The notes beneath the pieces are model-generated. The model worked only from the letters and a program-made list of their open reading frames with translations, made no database searches and was not told the DNA's origin. The translations under genes were made by a program, and so were the position numbers. A DNA stretch of 64,000 nt from Protopterus annectens (Eukaryota; Chordata; Ceratodontiformes; Protopteridae), in assembly GCF_019279795.1 (NCBI RefSeq), contig NC_056734.1:237613-301612 (forward strand). Reading direction: 5' to 3'. This document shows positions 34,083 through 45,935 of this stretch, one piece after another. The stretch's first letter is position 1; every line of letters starts with the position of its first letter.

Positions 34083-36647
34083 TTACTTCCCTGGACCCCT
34101 GTCTAGCAGGTCGCCTGACATGATCCCCAGGGTGAATTTCCTATTTCCCATCCAATCATCAAGGTTCCTTTTGAAGAGAACCAAAGAGGTGCTCTGCTTG
34201 ACATGTATGGGCAGCCTATTCCAGAGTCTGGGGAGTCTCTGGGTCAGGAACCTATCCCTCCAGCATGTTTTGTTCATTGTGATAACAAGGTTTAGATCTC
34301 TGGAGTGTGTGTCTCTAAGGGATTGGGATTTCTTTAAGTGTAGCATGTCCAACAGCTCTGGGTTTGACATGGCCTTGTATGTTAAGCAGAGTTCGCCTCT
34401 GAGTAGACGATGTGCGACAGAGTATAGGTGGAGTTTTTTTCGACGATCAGCATAGGGCATCTGCTTTAGGCCTGTGATTCTTTTTGTGAGGTATTTCTGC
34501 GGCCTTTCCAGTTGTTGTAGATGTCTTGAGAGGTACATAACAAATGGAGCATTGTATTCTATAATGGGTCTAATGAGGGATGAGTACAGTGGGACAATGA
34601 CCTCCTTTTTTCTGGATGAAAAGCCCTTAGTGATGAGATGTGCCACATAGAAAGATTTTCTGACTGATGTGGCAGTGTGGTTATCGAAGGTGAGACCACT
34701 GTCCACCTGTGTCCCTAAGTCTCTTATCACACTTTCGGTGTTTAGTGTACTGCCACCTATGTGGTAATTCACGGGTACATGTTTTTTCCCAAAGGGGATA
34801 ACTGTACATTTCTTGGCATTGAGCATGATCCCATGGCTCTGGCACCAAGCATCTGTTTCTGATAGGCCCTTTTGTAGAATACCCATATCATTTGGGGATT
34901 CAGTAATGGCTCCTAGTTTGCAGTCATCTGCGAACTTTGTTAGCCAGAGTCCCTTAGTGTTGGCTGTACTTCAGAGAAGTAGATTCCAAACAAGTGTGGT
35001 CCCAGGACTGAACCCTGAGGTACCCCACTTGTCACTTGTCTGGAGCTAGATTTGGAGTTGGCTACTTTTACAGTGTGGGTTCTGTCAGTAAGCCAGTTGG
35101 CAACCCATCGAGTGATGTAGGGATTAATGCCCATCTTAGTAAGTTTATCTATGATTCCAGAGTGGGGGATGGTGTCGAAGGCCTTGGCGAGGTCCAGATA
35201 GGCTGTGTGGACCACCTTACCCTTGTCCATGGCTCTGGAGACTGATTCGAAGAAGTCAGTCAGGTTCAGGACACAAGATTGGCCCTTCATGAACCCAAAC
35301 TGCATGGGGTCCAGTGTTTGAAGGTTGCCAATGTCTTTGTTTATAAGTTCCATGACAATACGTTCCCTGGCCTTGCAGATCAGGCTCGTCAGACTGATGG
35401 GGCGGTAGTACCCGGGATCCAAGGTGGATACCCCCTTGTGGAGTGGGATAACTGTAGCTGTGTGCCACTCAGTGGGCATGAAGCCTGAGGTGAGGCTATG
35501 ATTAAACATGGCACTTAGGTGAGGTGCCAGTTCATTTTGTAGTTCATGTAGTACACAGCCTGGGATGTCGTCTGGTCCCATGGATACTGTATTCTTAGCT
35601 TTGGAGAGTGTGTTTTTTACCTGTGTGGCCATTTATTACTGGAATTTGGCAATCTTTCAGTATTGAGATGGGCCCTTTAGGGGGTGAGAGTGGGGTGAAG
35701 TTTTCACTGAATCGATCTGCCAGGATATTGGCAATATCTTTGGGATCAATATATTTAATGCCATTCTGTTGTAGCTCAGAGCAGATCTGAGCATTGCCAT
35801 TTAGATTCTTGACATAGCTATAGAATGCCTTGTGGTTGTCTTTGGAATCTTTGGCAATTTTATTTTCGTAACTAGCTTTGGAGGATTTTATGAGGGATCT
35901 CAGCTTCTTACTGAGGCTGGTAAGGGAGTTTTGTTGCATCCTGGGATTTTCATCTTTCCTGCAACATTTTCTTACTTTTGTTGTAAAGTTTGTTTATGGC
36001 AAGAGACCACCAGATTGGCTTCCTTTTTTTGGAGGAGAGCATCTTGGTTCTATTGGGGATGGCACGATTCATGCACGAGTGGATGTGCTTGTATAGTGCC
36101 TTAGTGTAGGGTTCAGCAGTCGAACTTTCGGTTCCTGTCTGCATGGGTGTTATGACGTTTGTCACTTCTGACTTGAGTAGTATGAAGTTGGCTTTTGAGA
36201 AGTTTTTTATGGAGGTTTCCTTACTGGGGGGTGGGGGTGGGATGTGGATGTCAAGGGTGATTAGCTTATGGTCAGACCTGACCAACGAGGGATTAACCAC
36301 AGGTGTGGAGCATCGATTTCCCATGTTGGTAATGACCAGGTCTAGGATATTGGAGCCCCTGGTGGGACTAAGGATTAGTTGATCCAGGACATTGGAATTT
36401 ATGAATTCCAAGAACCGTTGGGCAAAAGTGTTGGTACATGAATAGTTTTCCCAGTTAATGGCAGGGTAGTTGAAATCACCCAGTATTAGGGTGTTTGGTT
36501 GTATCTTAATATTTTCCAGTATGTTTAGAAAGGTGTAGTGAGAGTCTTGGGGCATGGTGGGGATCTGTAGCAAGCTACAATTTGGATTGCAGTCTTACCT
36601 AGTGTTAGTTGCACCTGGAGAATTTCAGATACATTATGTTGGGCAAC
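34083..36647 (-). pseudogene. CR1 copy C: rest of endonuclease, reverse transcriptase and C terminus
   Basis: 36573-35950 is the endonuclease second half (LILGDFNYPAINWEN, VRSDHKLITLDIH). 35939-35595 is the linker, 35632-34940 the RT fingers and palm (HKG, QFGFMKGQSC, DLAKAFD, SGVPQGSVLG), and 34886-34083 the thumb and C-terminal part (TKRITGLKQMPYA, CWRDRFLTQRLPRLWN). The catalytic box FADDCKLGA is intact but a shift near 34970 separates it from the motif before. Further shifts lie near 35945 and 35620. It is among the best preserved CR1 copies in the window. Confidence 0.85.
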
Positions 36648-37216
36648 TGTCAGAAGAAAAAATTAAAATGAGTCGCATCTGCCTCAGGCGATGAATTTTC
36701 CTCTATTAGCAGTTAACCAGATTACACAGCATGTTGGCCAAGATGTCCGGTCTGGACTGATCTGATCAACTTGTTTACTGACATCAACTTTTATACTGCA
36801 AGCAAAACAACTTTTTGTTACATTTCTGACCATTGATGGTTGGCTATGAAAAACATATAGGAAAAACATGTTTATAACAAATTACCTCAAACCCACAGGT
36901 AGTACAGAATGTTCAAGAAGTACAAAATGTTCAATTCAACAACGGTAGCTCAAATTTTCCAGGACACACAGCCTGCCCTAGTAAATTAACTCTTACTCGG
37001 CCGTGTGTCCTTATCCCAGGCTTCACTGAGCTATAACCAAATCTCTTTATTCTGAAATGCAGAAAACAGATATCATTCAAGTTCATAAGCAATGCTGCAT
37101 TTTGTTCACAGATGAGGCCCATCTTTGATAGGCATATCCCAACAAATAACATGTTCACTTTGCAAGAACAGGAAAAAGACAAATAACAGTATGTTTTAAA
37201 ACTTTTTCTCTTAACA
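36648..37216 (-). repeat. 3' LTR of the provirus
   Basis: 569 bp, TGTTAAGAGA...TTCTGACA on the minus strand. It has a TATAAAA box at 36795-36789. The matching poly(A) signal position reads AATAGA (36707-36702) where the 5' LTR has AATAAA. It lacks a roughly 15 bp tandem duplication (CTGATCT-type) present in the other LTR. Confidence 0.9.
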
Positions 37217-37226
37217 TTTCCCCCCT
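37217..37226 (-). promoter_or_regulatory. Polypurine tract
   Basis: AGGGGGGAAA on the minus strand lies immediately before the 3' LTR. This is the standard place for plus-strand DNA priming. Confidence 0.8.
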
Positions 37227-37346
37227 GAAAACACTTTTATTTGTCTTTTATTTCAGCAATATATGGTAGAAACTTTAAGTTTTTCTTTGCATACATTACT
37301 TCATTGGCAAGACAAATTTTTAAACTTCAAAAACATTTGCAAAGAG

Positions 37347-37985
37347 TCACATTTCAATGTATTCACTTTCACCAGTCTGTTGCAATTGCTGGTACATCGT
37401 CTTCGTAACAGCAGTATCAACCAGTCTTTGTAGAAGACCTCTGATACAGGGTATACAACAACAACCACATACCACAACGATAGCCACAGTGACTCCAACG
37501 GACACCAGGAAACTGCTGATGAGATGACTCCATTTTTCAAACCACGCTTGTAGAAAATCTTCGGATAACATCTCCAAACCTTTCAAAGCTCGAGTGATAC
37601 TTCCATCAGGCGCAGTGTTGTTTGGAATATATGTACAACAGAAAGTCCCAAACATCTTGCAAACTCCTCCTTCTTTGGCCAGGAGCATATCCAACGCAAT
37701 TTGATTCTGCCATGCCACCTGCGAAGTGGCCTCCAGTTGTTCAGCAATTCCTTTCAATGCATCTTTGGTATAGTTCACAAAATGCTGCTGGTTAAAGTAA
37801 ATGTAGTTGATCCAGTCCACATTCTTATTAGGTTGAATCCAGACAAAGATGGATGTAAAACCAGCTGCTATTTGGTTTATTGCTTTGTATTCATCAGGTA
37901 TGCCTCTTGGTACGCCAATACTATCGATGTAGACACCGTTATCAAAAGATTGCTTCAGTGCCTCTCTTTTTCACCTACTCAACCA
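37347..37985 (-). pseudogene. env transmembrane subunit
   Basis: On the minus strand the frame is open from about 37980 to 37347. It contains a hydrophobic fusion-peptide-like stretch, a helical region, a disulphide motif CKMFGTFCC of the CX6CC type near 37650, a membrane anchor of about 25 hydrophobic residues near 37500-37430, and a Cys-rich start of the cytoplasmic tail. CX6CC is the mark of gamma-type envelopes that link covalently to the surface subunit. An in-frame TGA near 37980 interrupts the likely Arg/Lys-rich cleavage site between subunits. Confidence 0.8.
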
Positions 37986-38034
37986 CTTCGGCTTTATTTC
38001 AAGTTCTTTTACGAAGTTGCTTGCTGGAACTGGG

Positions 38035-39060
38035 AAAATTTAGAATGGCAGAATTAACTTTACAAGTGCACAAGTTCCCATCCAGGGAATCGTAAGCCTT
38101 AATCTGAGTTTGTTGTCTCCACCTAACCACCATACGTCTGCTAAACTATGAGTTTGGTTCTCCAGAATTGGATTCCCATTGCCATTCACAGTAACATTGC
38201 AATAGTTCTGTCCCATATTGCCATAATTTTTCCCTGTGCCATCTCTGGAAATGCACATATACGAACCTGGATAGGAAATCGCTGCAGGCGGTTTCTCAAC
38301 TTTGCTTATGACTGGAAAATGCTGAGTTTCATCTTTGCATTTATCTTCAGTTTTGTTGAAGAATAATTTCAACAGACACATTAGGTTACCTTCATCTTGC
38401 ATCAATGGGACTGTTGCTAATTGCTGTTTACCTTCAGCACAAGAAATACAGTTCTCACGATATGCTTCTCTGGTACTATATCTAACCCAAAATAACCATT
38501 CATTATGGTGTACGAATCCCGTCTCGAGTAACAATTGTTCTTCTTTTGTGAAGGCAAAATCTGCTTTATTTGTAACATTCTTAAGGCTTTGTACTTTAAG
38601 TTGGAGGGTCCCCAAAGGATCAGTTCTAGTTGGAAGAGACACTCCAATTCCATAAACTCCTGAATCACTTTCTTGTGGTGACACAATGGTTATAGTAATT
38701 ACTTCGGTACCTTGGAAATGTGCAATTTTTATTCTTTGTTGCCTATTTTTATCGTTCTCTAGTATCACTGCACCACTTGTTTCCCATCCATTCACATCTG
38801 TTGACCACCAAACACTTGACCAGGACGTACAGTCTCTATTGCACAAGTATTTTGCATGAGTCAAGAAATTATTATTGTTCCATTTAGAACAGTCCAAAAT
38901 TCCTTCACAAAGTTTCACCTTAAACATAGTAGTAACACCTGTTTGCACTTGCAGCACCACCATTCCTTTTTCTCTTGCAACTGTTCCTTCTCATATGGAC
39001 ATATTTACTTTCGCCACCAAGATCATCATCATGTGACAGTTCAAGTACCAGTTGAACATG
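38035..39060 (-). pseudogene. env surface subunit with an immunoglobulin-like domain
   Basis: A hydrophobic leader (ATG near 39052) is followed in the same frame by a TGA at 38991-38993 and then an open stretch 38963-38040 ending at a TAA. The first 110 residues after the stop resemble a V-set immunoglobulin domain of the CD300/pIgR type: AKYLCNRDC, then RIKIAHFQGTEVITITI, then QESDSGVYGIGV, then a GTLQLKVQ end strand. The F-strand Cys expected after DSGVY is replaced by Ile. The rest is Cys-containing with several N-x-S/T sites. The leader, surface and transmembrane parts share one frame with three in-frame stops in total. Confidence 0.7.
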
Positions 39061-39163
39061 GCCATCCTCCCTAAGGACTACCTCGCGCCATTGGTTTCTT
39101 CACTGGGTTTGAGACGAACTAACCCCTATTGGGCTAATCCCCCTTTGTAGCCAGACTTTGCGC

Positions 39164-40495
39164 TCAGAGGTCCGGTGGAGTTTGACCAATATCAATGGCA
39201 GAAGGAAGACCCTTGAGTTTTTTACAGTGGGTGATATGAATCCATGAAGTCCTCTCAGCGATCTTTACAGCTGTAGGTGTCGAGATAAGTACTTGGTATG
39301 GGCCTTCCCACCTGGGGGATGACCAATTCTTTCTCTTCACAATTCGGATCCACACCCAGTCCCCGGGTGCCACGCTTAACAAGGTTTCATTTCTGGAATC
39401 TGCAAAGGAGTCATTGGTTACAAGAGATTTGACATTTAGCAGCTTCTTCATATAATCCGCTAGATCCTCACCCCCGTCACGTTCCCCTGGCAACAATCCT
39501 TGCCACTGCGGGACGTAATATGGTCTCCCAAACAAAAGTTCAAATGGTGTAAGTCCTTTGTAGGAAGGTGAGATTCACATGTACAGGAGTGCCAACGGAA
39601 GGCACGCAGTCCATGACCTATGTGTTTCTGCCATTAGTTTGCGGAGCTTACTTTTCAAGACACAGTTGTGTCTTTCCACCAGTCCAGCTGATTGGGGATG
39701 GTAAACATAATGATTTTTGAGATCAATTTGAAACACTTGACCCAATTTCTGAACAATCTGGTTAACAAAATGAGACCCATTATCACTGTAAATGCGTCTT
39801 GATAGGCCAACTCGGGGAATTATTTCTGTAGTCAAAAGCTTTGCTACTGTTTGTGCATTCGGATGCTTCACTGGAAAAGCTTCTACCCATTTAGAAAAAG
39901 CATCAATAATGACCAAACAGAACCTTTTTCCCTCTGAGGGTGTGAATTCAATAAAGTCCATACAGAGTGTGTGGAATGGATACGGAGGGGTAGGGAATGC
40001 CTGCTGAGACTTTTTAACTCCCCCCCCCCGAGCATGATACTTTGCACATAATAAACAAGATAAACAGAATTGCTTTGCATAAGTTGAAAACCCTTTACAC
40101 CAAAACACCTTAGACACTATTTGAATCATCGTCTGTACTCCTACATGGGCAGGTCCATGGCTAACCAATGCCGCATACCTAAAAAGGTTTGAGGGTAATA
40201 CCATTTTGCCATCTGATGCCCTATATAACCCACTCTGTTGAGTGATACCATATTTTACCCAACAACATTTTTCCTTCTGTGTCGTCAATGTTTGCATTAC
40301 TTTTAGTGTCTGTAAGTCTAAGAGGTGTCCAGGCTCCAAATCATTATCATGTAAAAGCAAATCATTTTCTTGAGCTGCCTTTTTTGCAGCCATATCAGTA
40401 AGGGCATTTCCCCTAGAGACAGGATCTTTTCTGTTAGTATGTGCGGAACATTTACATATCGCTATCTGAAGTGGTAGTTGCACTGCATCTAACAA
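39164..40495 (-). pseudogene. pol integrase
   Basis: 40495-39575 begins with the end of RNase H, then the HHCC zinc domain (SHGPAHVG, CLSCLLCAK) and the catalytic core. All three acidic residues are seen: CMDFIEF near 39960, YSDNGSHF near 39775, and SAGLVERHN near 39690. 39535-39164 is the C-terminal domain with VAPGDWVWIRIVKRKNWSS and RWEGPYQVL. A stop and a frame change near 39560 separate the two pieces. The end overlaps the start region of env by splicing distance only. Confidence 0.85.
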
Positions 40496-40984
40496 CTATA
40501 AAATTAAATCTCTGTGATTTATTGGTTTGCCTGTTGCAGTAACCATTCCCCTATTCTTCCATAGTTGAGCGAAAACATGTACAGTGGAGAAAGCATATTG
40601 ACTATCTGTATAAATTGTCACTTTCTTACCCTCCCCTAAGGTACAAGCTCGAGTCAAAGTCACCAACTCAGCTGCCTGTGCAGAATAAATGTTTGACAAT
40701 CCTTTTGCCTCCAAAACTTCAGTTTCTGTGGTGACAGCATACCCTACTAGTGTTTTTCCTACAGTGCCTTTCTTTGCTGATCCGTCTACAAACAAAACGA
40801 GATGAGAATCTATCAATGGAATATCCGTTAAATCTGGTCGGGGAAGTACTTTGTCATGAATGCTCTCTAAACAAACGTGTGGAGTTCCTTCTTCTGGAGT
40901 CAGCAAAAGTGTCGCCGGATTAAGAGTAGTACATCTTTCTATGGTCATATGAGGCTGTGTCAGCAGCACTGTCATACACGACAA
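40496..40984 (-). pseudogene. pol RNase H
   Basis: A retroviral RNase H with LFVDGSAKKGT (first Asp), SAQAAELVTLT (Glu) and IYTDSQYAF (second Asp) in order. The frame ends at a TAA at 40498-40496 and the C-terminal SAH motif is found in the next open stretch in the same frame. A shift near 41000 separates it from the reverse transcriptase. Confidence 0.85.
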
Positions 40985-42260
40985 ATATCGACTAGGAGTA
41001 AAAAGGATATCTTATCTTGTAAAAGTATAGTAGCTACTGAATGTGGAACCCGCAATTGTAATGGCTGAAACAAAACTAATGATGCTGAGGCTTGTACTGC
41101 CATGGCGGCCGCCACTACAGCTTGAACACAATGCAGCAATGCCCTTGCAACAGGATCTAATCTGGAGGAGTAGAAAGCTATCGGCCTCTGTTTATCCCCT
41201 TGTACTTGTACCAGAACCAAAGTCATATATCCTCCCTTACAATCAAACATTTGTACAAACGGCTTAGAATAGTTCGGAAAACCCAAAACAGAGGATCCTG
41301 CTATCAATTGCGTAATTCTATTAAATGCCTGTATTGCCATATTTGTCCACTGTATATTATTCTTAGCTGCCATGGGAGTGTCATAGATTAGTGCAGTCAA
41401 TGGCCCTACTTCCTCAGCATAATTAGGGATCCAACTTCTACAAAAATTAGTCACACCTAAAAAGGACATCATCTCCCGCTTAGTCGTAGGCATAGGTGCC
41501 TCAAGAATTGCTTGTTTTCTTTTGTTCTCCAATTGTCTACCTGCCTGTGAAACTAAATAACCTAAGTACTTTACTTGTGCTTTCCACAATTGTAACTTTT
41601 CTTTATTTACCTTATGTCCTTGCTCAGCTACAAAACTAAGAAGGGCAAGGGTATCCTTTCTACAACTTTCCTGCATGGGTGAGGCCAACAAAATATCATC
41701 TACATACAACAGAACCTGGCTTCCCTCTGGGGGAACAAACTGAGCTAAATTCGCAGCCATTTCTTGTGCGAATATTGTCGGACTCTCACAATAGCCCTGT
41801 GGCAATCTGGTGTAGGTGTATCTTTTACCTTGATAAGTGAATGCAACCAAAATCTACTCTCCTTATGTAGTGGTATGGAGAAAAAGGCATTGCTTATATC
41901 TATGACAGAAAAATATCTGTGCTGAGGTAATAAATCATTAAGTAATGTATAGGGGTCAGAGACCACTGGTGTTCTTGGGATCACAGCCAAATTAACTGCT
42001 TGTAAATCCTGAACCAACCTCCATGACCCATCCGTTTTCTTTACAGGAAACAACGGAGTATTGCAGAGTGAATCTGGGCATTCAACAAGAATTCCTACCT
42101 GTTTTAGCTGCTCAATGACTGGCTTAATTCCTTCCTGTGCTTGTTTACTTAGCGGGTATTGGTGCTTACGAGGTCTAAAACCTGACTTTGGAGTTATATA
42201 AACTTCACCTGCTGTTTTCATCAGTCCTACATCCATTTTACCTTTTGACCGTAAATCCAC
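40972..42260 (-). pseudogene. pol reverse transcriptase
   Basis: Two overlapping frames make one RT. 42260-41745 has the fingers (QYPLSKQAQEGI, GSWRLVQDLQAVN, and the first Asp in VIDISNAFFSIPL). 41850-40972 has RLPQGYCESPTIFAQ and the catalytic box LLYVDDILLAS, then the connection domain (FLGVTNFCRSWIPNYAEEV). A frame change near 41850 breaks it. The active-site aspartates are all present. The motif set is that of class I (gamma/epsilon) retroviruses. Confidence 0.87.
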
Positions 42261-42308
42261 AGGTAAGGCACTTAACGCACTATCTTCCTCTTGAGTTAGG
42301 AGGATTTG

Positions 42309-43181
42309 TCATGCCATTTCTGTTTTGTCATCCCTGAGGTGCACACTTGGTTGTGCCCAAGTCACCCAATTTAATCTTTGTACCTGGATCTGTTGATCCT
42401 TCAACTGACTTTCGGACATTGTGTCCCAATTTGTTACTTTTTTCGCCAAATCTACCCAATGTGTCCCCACCGCTTTAGTAATCGAAATATGTGGGCTATA
42501 ACCTGAGCGATATAAAGAACTAATTTCCTTGGTCAAAGTACAAGTCACTACTGTATTACCTTGCTTATCCCAAAACATATCATTCAAAATTATCCTTGCA
42601 CATTTGTGCCTAAAGAATTCTTTTTCAAATTCTTTATCCGGACTAGGGGCCTGTCTGTAGTACATAGTACAATGTAAGTGCGCCGCAACCTGCGGTGACC
42701 CGCTCCTAGATTTACTTAAAGCGAGGTTGATCAAATCTGTATCAACCCTCCCCGGCCCGTTTGAAATCAAGTCCTGGCTATACCAGTAAAACAAGTCTTG
42801 TACTCCTTGTACCACCAAGCCATCCGCTAACCTTTTCGCCTCAATGCCTTTAGGTGTGGGAATTGCCGCTATTCCAAACAAATGCATCAAATCTCTTCCC
42901 AGCAAATTAACTGGACAAACGTTTGATATAATTACCCTGCACCTAACAGTTTGGCTTGTTTGTGGATCTGTGAACAATAGAGGATGAGACAGTGGTTCCT
43001 TATAGATTTTCCCATTTGCCGCTTTCACAAGGACAAACTCATCTGTTTCGCAATTCGGGGGCAGAACTGCTGGACCCAAAAGTGTACGTGATGCACCTGA
43101 ATCACATAAAAACTCCACTTTCTGTCCCTCCACCAAAAACTCTATCATGAGTTTTTGATCCAGATGCATAGCAATACCCAA
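42309..43181 (-). pseudogene. Protease and following linker
   Basis: An aspartic protease with the active site FLCDSGASRTLLG near 43105 and a NLLGRDLMHLFG end motif near 42895. About 180 further residues without a known domain lead to the reverse transcriptase. A TGA at 42309-42311 ends the frame, which would otherwise run into RT in the same frame. A shift near 43175 separates it from the upstream Cys-rich linker. Confidence 0.83.
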
Positions 43182-43333
43182 ATGTCACTATCTCGCCCTT
43201 CCTTAATTTCCTGGGTGTCCTGACATTCATCGCAGAGAGTGTCTGCCTCATCATCATCACAATCATTCTCGCTTTCTTCTTCTCTACAATAATCACAATA
43301 ATGAATTTGGCGCCTTCCTTTAATATCATATAG
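43175..43333 (-). other. Acidic Cys-rich linker between gag stop and protease
   Basis: After the gag TGA the same frame stays open and encodes YCDYCREEESEN followed by an Asp-rich run and LCDECQD. The frame agreement suggests readthrough of the gag stop as in gamma-type retroviruses. The Cys-rich acidic part is unusual for this position. Confidence 0.6.
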
Positions 43334-44893
43334 TCATGTGGCGTCCTTGTTCGTAAGCTGTGGGGGATGTTGCCACTCTTTGCAGTCGGCAGCAAAGTGC
43401 CCACATCTACCGCATTTAAAACATTCTCCACATTTTAACCTTCTCTCATATTCCTCTGAATGTCCACCCTGTTTATACGACATGTCCCATTTCGGGCCCT
43501 CATGTCTTTGTACGCCACCACGGCGCCCTTGCCCCCTTTGGTCCTGTACCAAAAATATGCCACCATCATCCCCTACTGCTAACACTTGTACTTTCTTTTT
43601 CTTTTTTAAATTGAAATGTCGCTCAGCATGCCATGCATATTCAAACAAAGGTTGCAGCCTACATGTTCTTTGATCAACCATATGCTTAGTTATAAAACTA
43701 TTTATCGGAGCCTTACAACCGTTAAGAAAAGCGTTTTTCAATTGCTGTTCGTACGGACTATCAGTAGTCTGATCCTGCGGTATCATCATTCCATAATGGT
43801 TATTGAACACTTCTGTCAATCTTACAATATAGTGATCTACAGATTCATCATCATTTTGGATGCACTGATTTATTACTGTCCAATCTGCTCTTGGATGCCA
43901 CTTATCAGAAATTCTCTTCAACAGATCAGTGACTCGCGTGTCTAACATCCCAGAATTATGCTATAATGTAGTGCCGTCATCTGCCTTACATGTCCAAGTA
44001 CCACAAACTAAGTGCCAATCTGGACCCAGGATTTGTCGCACTACTTGTTCTACTTCTAAACCATTTAGATGATAACTTAAATGCATACCAACTATGTCCT
44101 CAGAAAACTTTTGAAAATTAACCTAGGGATGAGGAATACCATCCGTAGCTTGTTTTATAGCCTCTCTAGCCCAAGAATGATAAACTAAAATAGTTGGCTC
44201 TTGTCCAACATCCCCTGCTTGTGGGATTGCAACTTGTATTAAGGGAAGGGCTTCTGAGTGGTCAGAAAGTTTAATAGCCCAACGTCCTTGCCCTGCTGGT
44301 CCCAACCTTAACTGCATAGGTTGGTCTACCTGTTGCAAAGCAACCTTGGGTACTGCGGGAATTTGCGGGTAAATTGGAGGGATCACAATGTTTCCTTGAG
44401 CAGCCAATAACCCACCCTGCTGTACAGATCCCTCATCTTCAGACTGATATTGAGGAGGTTCTGCCGGTACAGCAGCAGCAATTTCCCCATACGGTGGGGC
44501 AGTTGCCTGCCTTTGTACCGCCCAAACTGTATGCTCATCCTCCTTATCTAAAAATAAAGCTACTTTTCCACTTGGCACCAGTGATCCCTTTTGATTTATT
44601 TTTTCTTTTTCCTGGCACTGTTTTTCTTTTATAGCTCGTTTATTTGCCTCTTCTAACCATTTTTGTGCTTGGGGAAATCCCAATTGTCTTTGTTTTTTAG
44701 TTCTAGTTCCCACATCTCTTTTCAAATCTCTAACCAATTTTGCACAGGCATTCTTATTCAGTGTACCATCAAAATCATATCTCGACTTCCACTTTTTCAA
44801 AAATTTAACATTATTTTTGTTTAAACCTTTCATATACTTAGCATCAACATTTAAACAGGCATCACTCTCACACTTGCAGCAACTCGAACCCAT
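43334..44893 (-). pseudogene. gag
   Basis: Starts with ATG at 44893 and MGSSCCK, which has Gly2 for myristoylation and neighbouring cysteines for palmitoylation, so it should target the membrane. 44893-44126 is matrix plus a Pro/Gln-rich linker. 43948-43334 is the capsid C-terminal part and nucleocapsid, with one zinc knuckle ECFKCGRCGHFAADC near 43395. All parts share one frame, interrupted by TAG at 44123-44125 and at 43961-43963. It ends with TGA at 43334-43336, after which the same frame continues open for about 50 codons. Confidence 0.83.
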
Positions 44894-45350
44894 GTTTCCC
44901 CTAGATTTCTTATTTTACCTTTCCCTTTTTTTTTTTCTCTCTCTTTTTTTTTTTTCCTCAGGTATTTAGGACTGTATCAAAATTATTTTACAGGGCTTAT
45001 TATAAAATGGGACTATCTTAACAGGTGACCCTAACAAAATAATCTTAACAAGTAATCCTACCCATCCTTAACTAAAAATAAAACCTTGTCGACAAGATTA
45101 AATTAAATTAAAATAAATTTATTTTTCATCCTACCTGAACCAGATGAGACTCTGTTTCCCCTTTTCATTCAGAAACCGTCCCTCAGATAGGGATCAGAGA
45201 GCGGCCGGCCTCTTTTCAACGACAAATCAGTCGGAGGGCTTTCAGTCGAGGGAATCTTAAGATGAGAAACCCTCACCTGCACAGGTTTTTCGGTCTCTCT
45301 GTTGGCCTGAGCCGTATCTTTGTAGAGGTTTCCGGTCCAAAGGACCAAAA
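44894..45350 (-). promoter_or_regulatory. Provirus leader with primer site and candidate splice donor
   Basis: On the minus strand, TGGTCCTTTGGACCGG begins a few bases after the LTR end and should be the primer binding site. The tRNA was not identified. A candidate splice donor CAG/GTAGGA lies at 45136-45131 and would serve the env message. A pyrimidine-rich run (44930-44960 on the plus strand as T-runs) lies just upstream of gag. Confidence 0.5.
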
Positions 45351-45935
45351 TGTCAGAAGAAAAAATTCAAATGAGTCGCATCTGCGTCAGGCAATGAATT
45401 TTCCTTTATTAGCAGTTAACCAGATTACACAGCATGTTGGCCAAGATGTCCGGTCTGGACTGATCTGATCTCCTCTGATCTGATCAACTTGTTTACTGAC
45501 ATCAACTTTTATACTGCAAGCAAAACAACTTTTTGTTACATTTCTGACCGTTGACAGTTGGGTATGAAAAACATATAGGAAAAACATGTTTATCACAAAT
45601 TACCTCAAACCCACAGCTAGTACAGAATGTTCAAGAAGTACAAAATGTTCAATTCAACAATGGTAGCTCAAATTTTCCAGGACACACAGCCTGCCCTAGT
45701 AAATTAACTCTTACTCAGCCGTGCGTTTTTATCCCAGGCTTCACTGAGCTATAACCAAATCTCTTTATTCTGAAATGCAGAAAACAGATATCATTCAGGT
45801 TCATAAGCAATGCTGCATTTTGTTCACAGATGAGGCCCATCTTTGATAGGCGTATCCCAACAAATAACATGTTCACTTTGCAAGAACAGGAAAAAGACAA
45901 ATAACAGTATGTTTTTAAAACTTTTTCTCTTAACA
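45351..45935 (-). repeat. 5' LTR of the provirus
   Basis: 585 bp. TATAAAA box at 45513-45507 and AATAAA signal at 45410-45405, about 100 bp apart. It differs from the other LTR by roughly 17 to 20 substitutions and a roughly 15 bp duplication near 45470. Confidence 0.9.

Larger units (their letters stand above)
36648..45935 (-). mobile_element. Gamma/epsilon-type endogenous retrovirus, complete provirus structure, inactivated
   Basis: 9288 bp on the minus strand with paired LTRs, leader, gag, pro, RT, RNase H, integrase and env in standard order. It is flanked by the 5 bp duplication GCAAC (36643-36647 and 45936-45940) and sits inside the endonuclease of CR1 copy C, whose sequence resumes across it. 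Features pointing to the gamma/epsilon side are the gag and pro frames aligned across a TGA stop, the GDWVWIRIVKRKNWSSPRW integrase C terminus, and the CX6CC transmembrane envelope. Every gene carries stops or shifts. The two LTRs differ at roughly 17 to 20 positions by eye (about 3%), so the insertion is old but not ancient. Confidence 0.9.

Noticed and set aside
43102..43431. Minus-strand frame of 109 codons across the gag-pro junction
   Set aside because: It overlaps the zinc knuckle and linker in another frame. The gag frame and the protease frame both have clear homology, this one does not.
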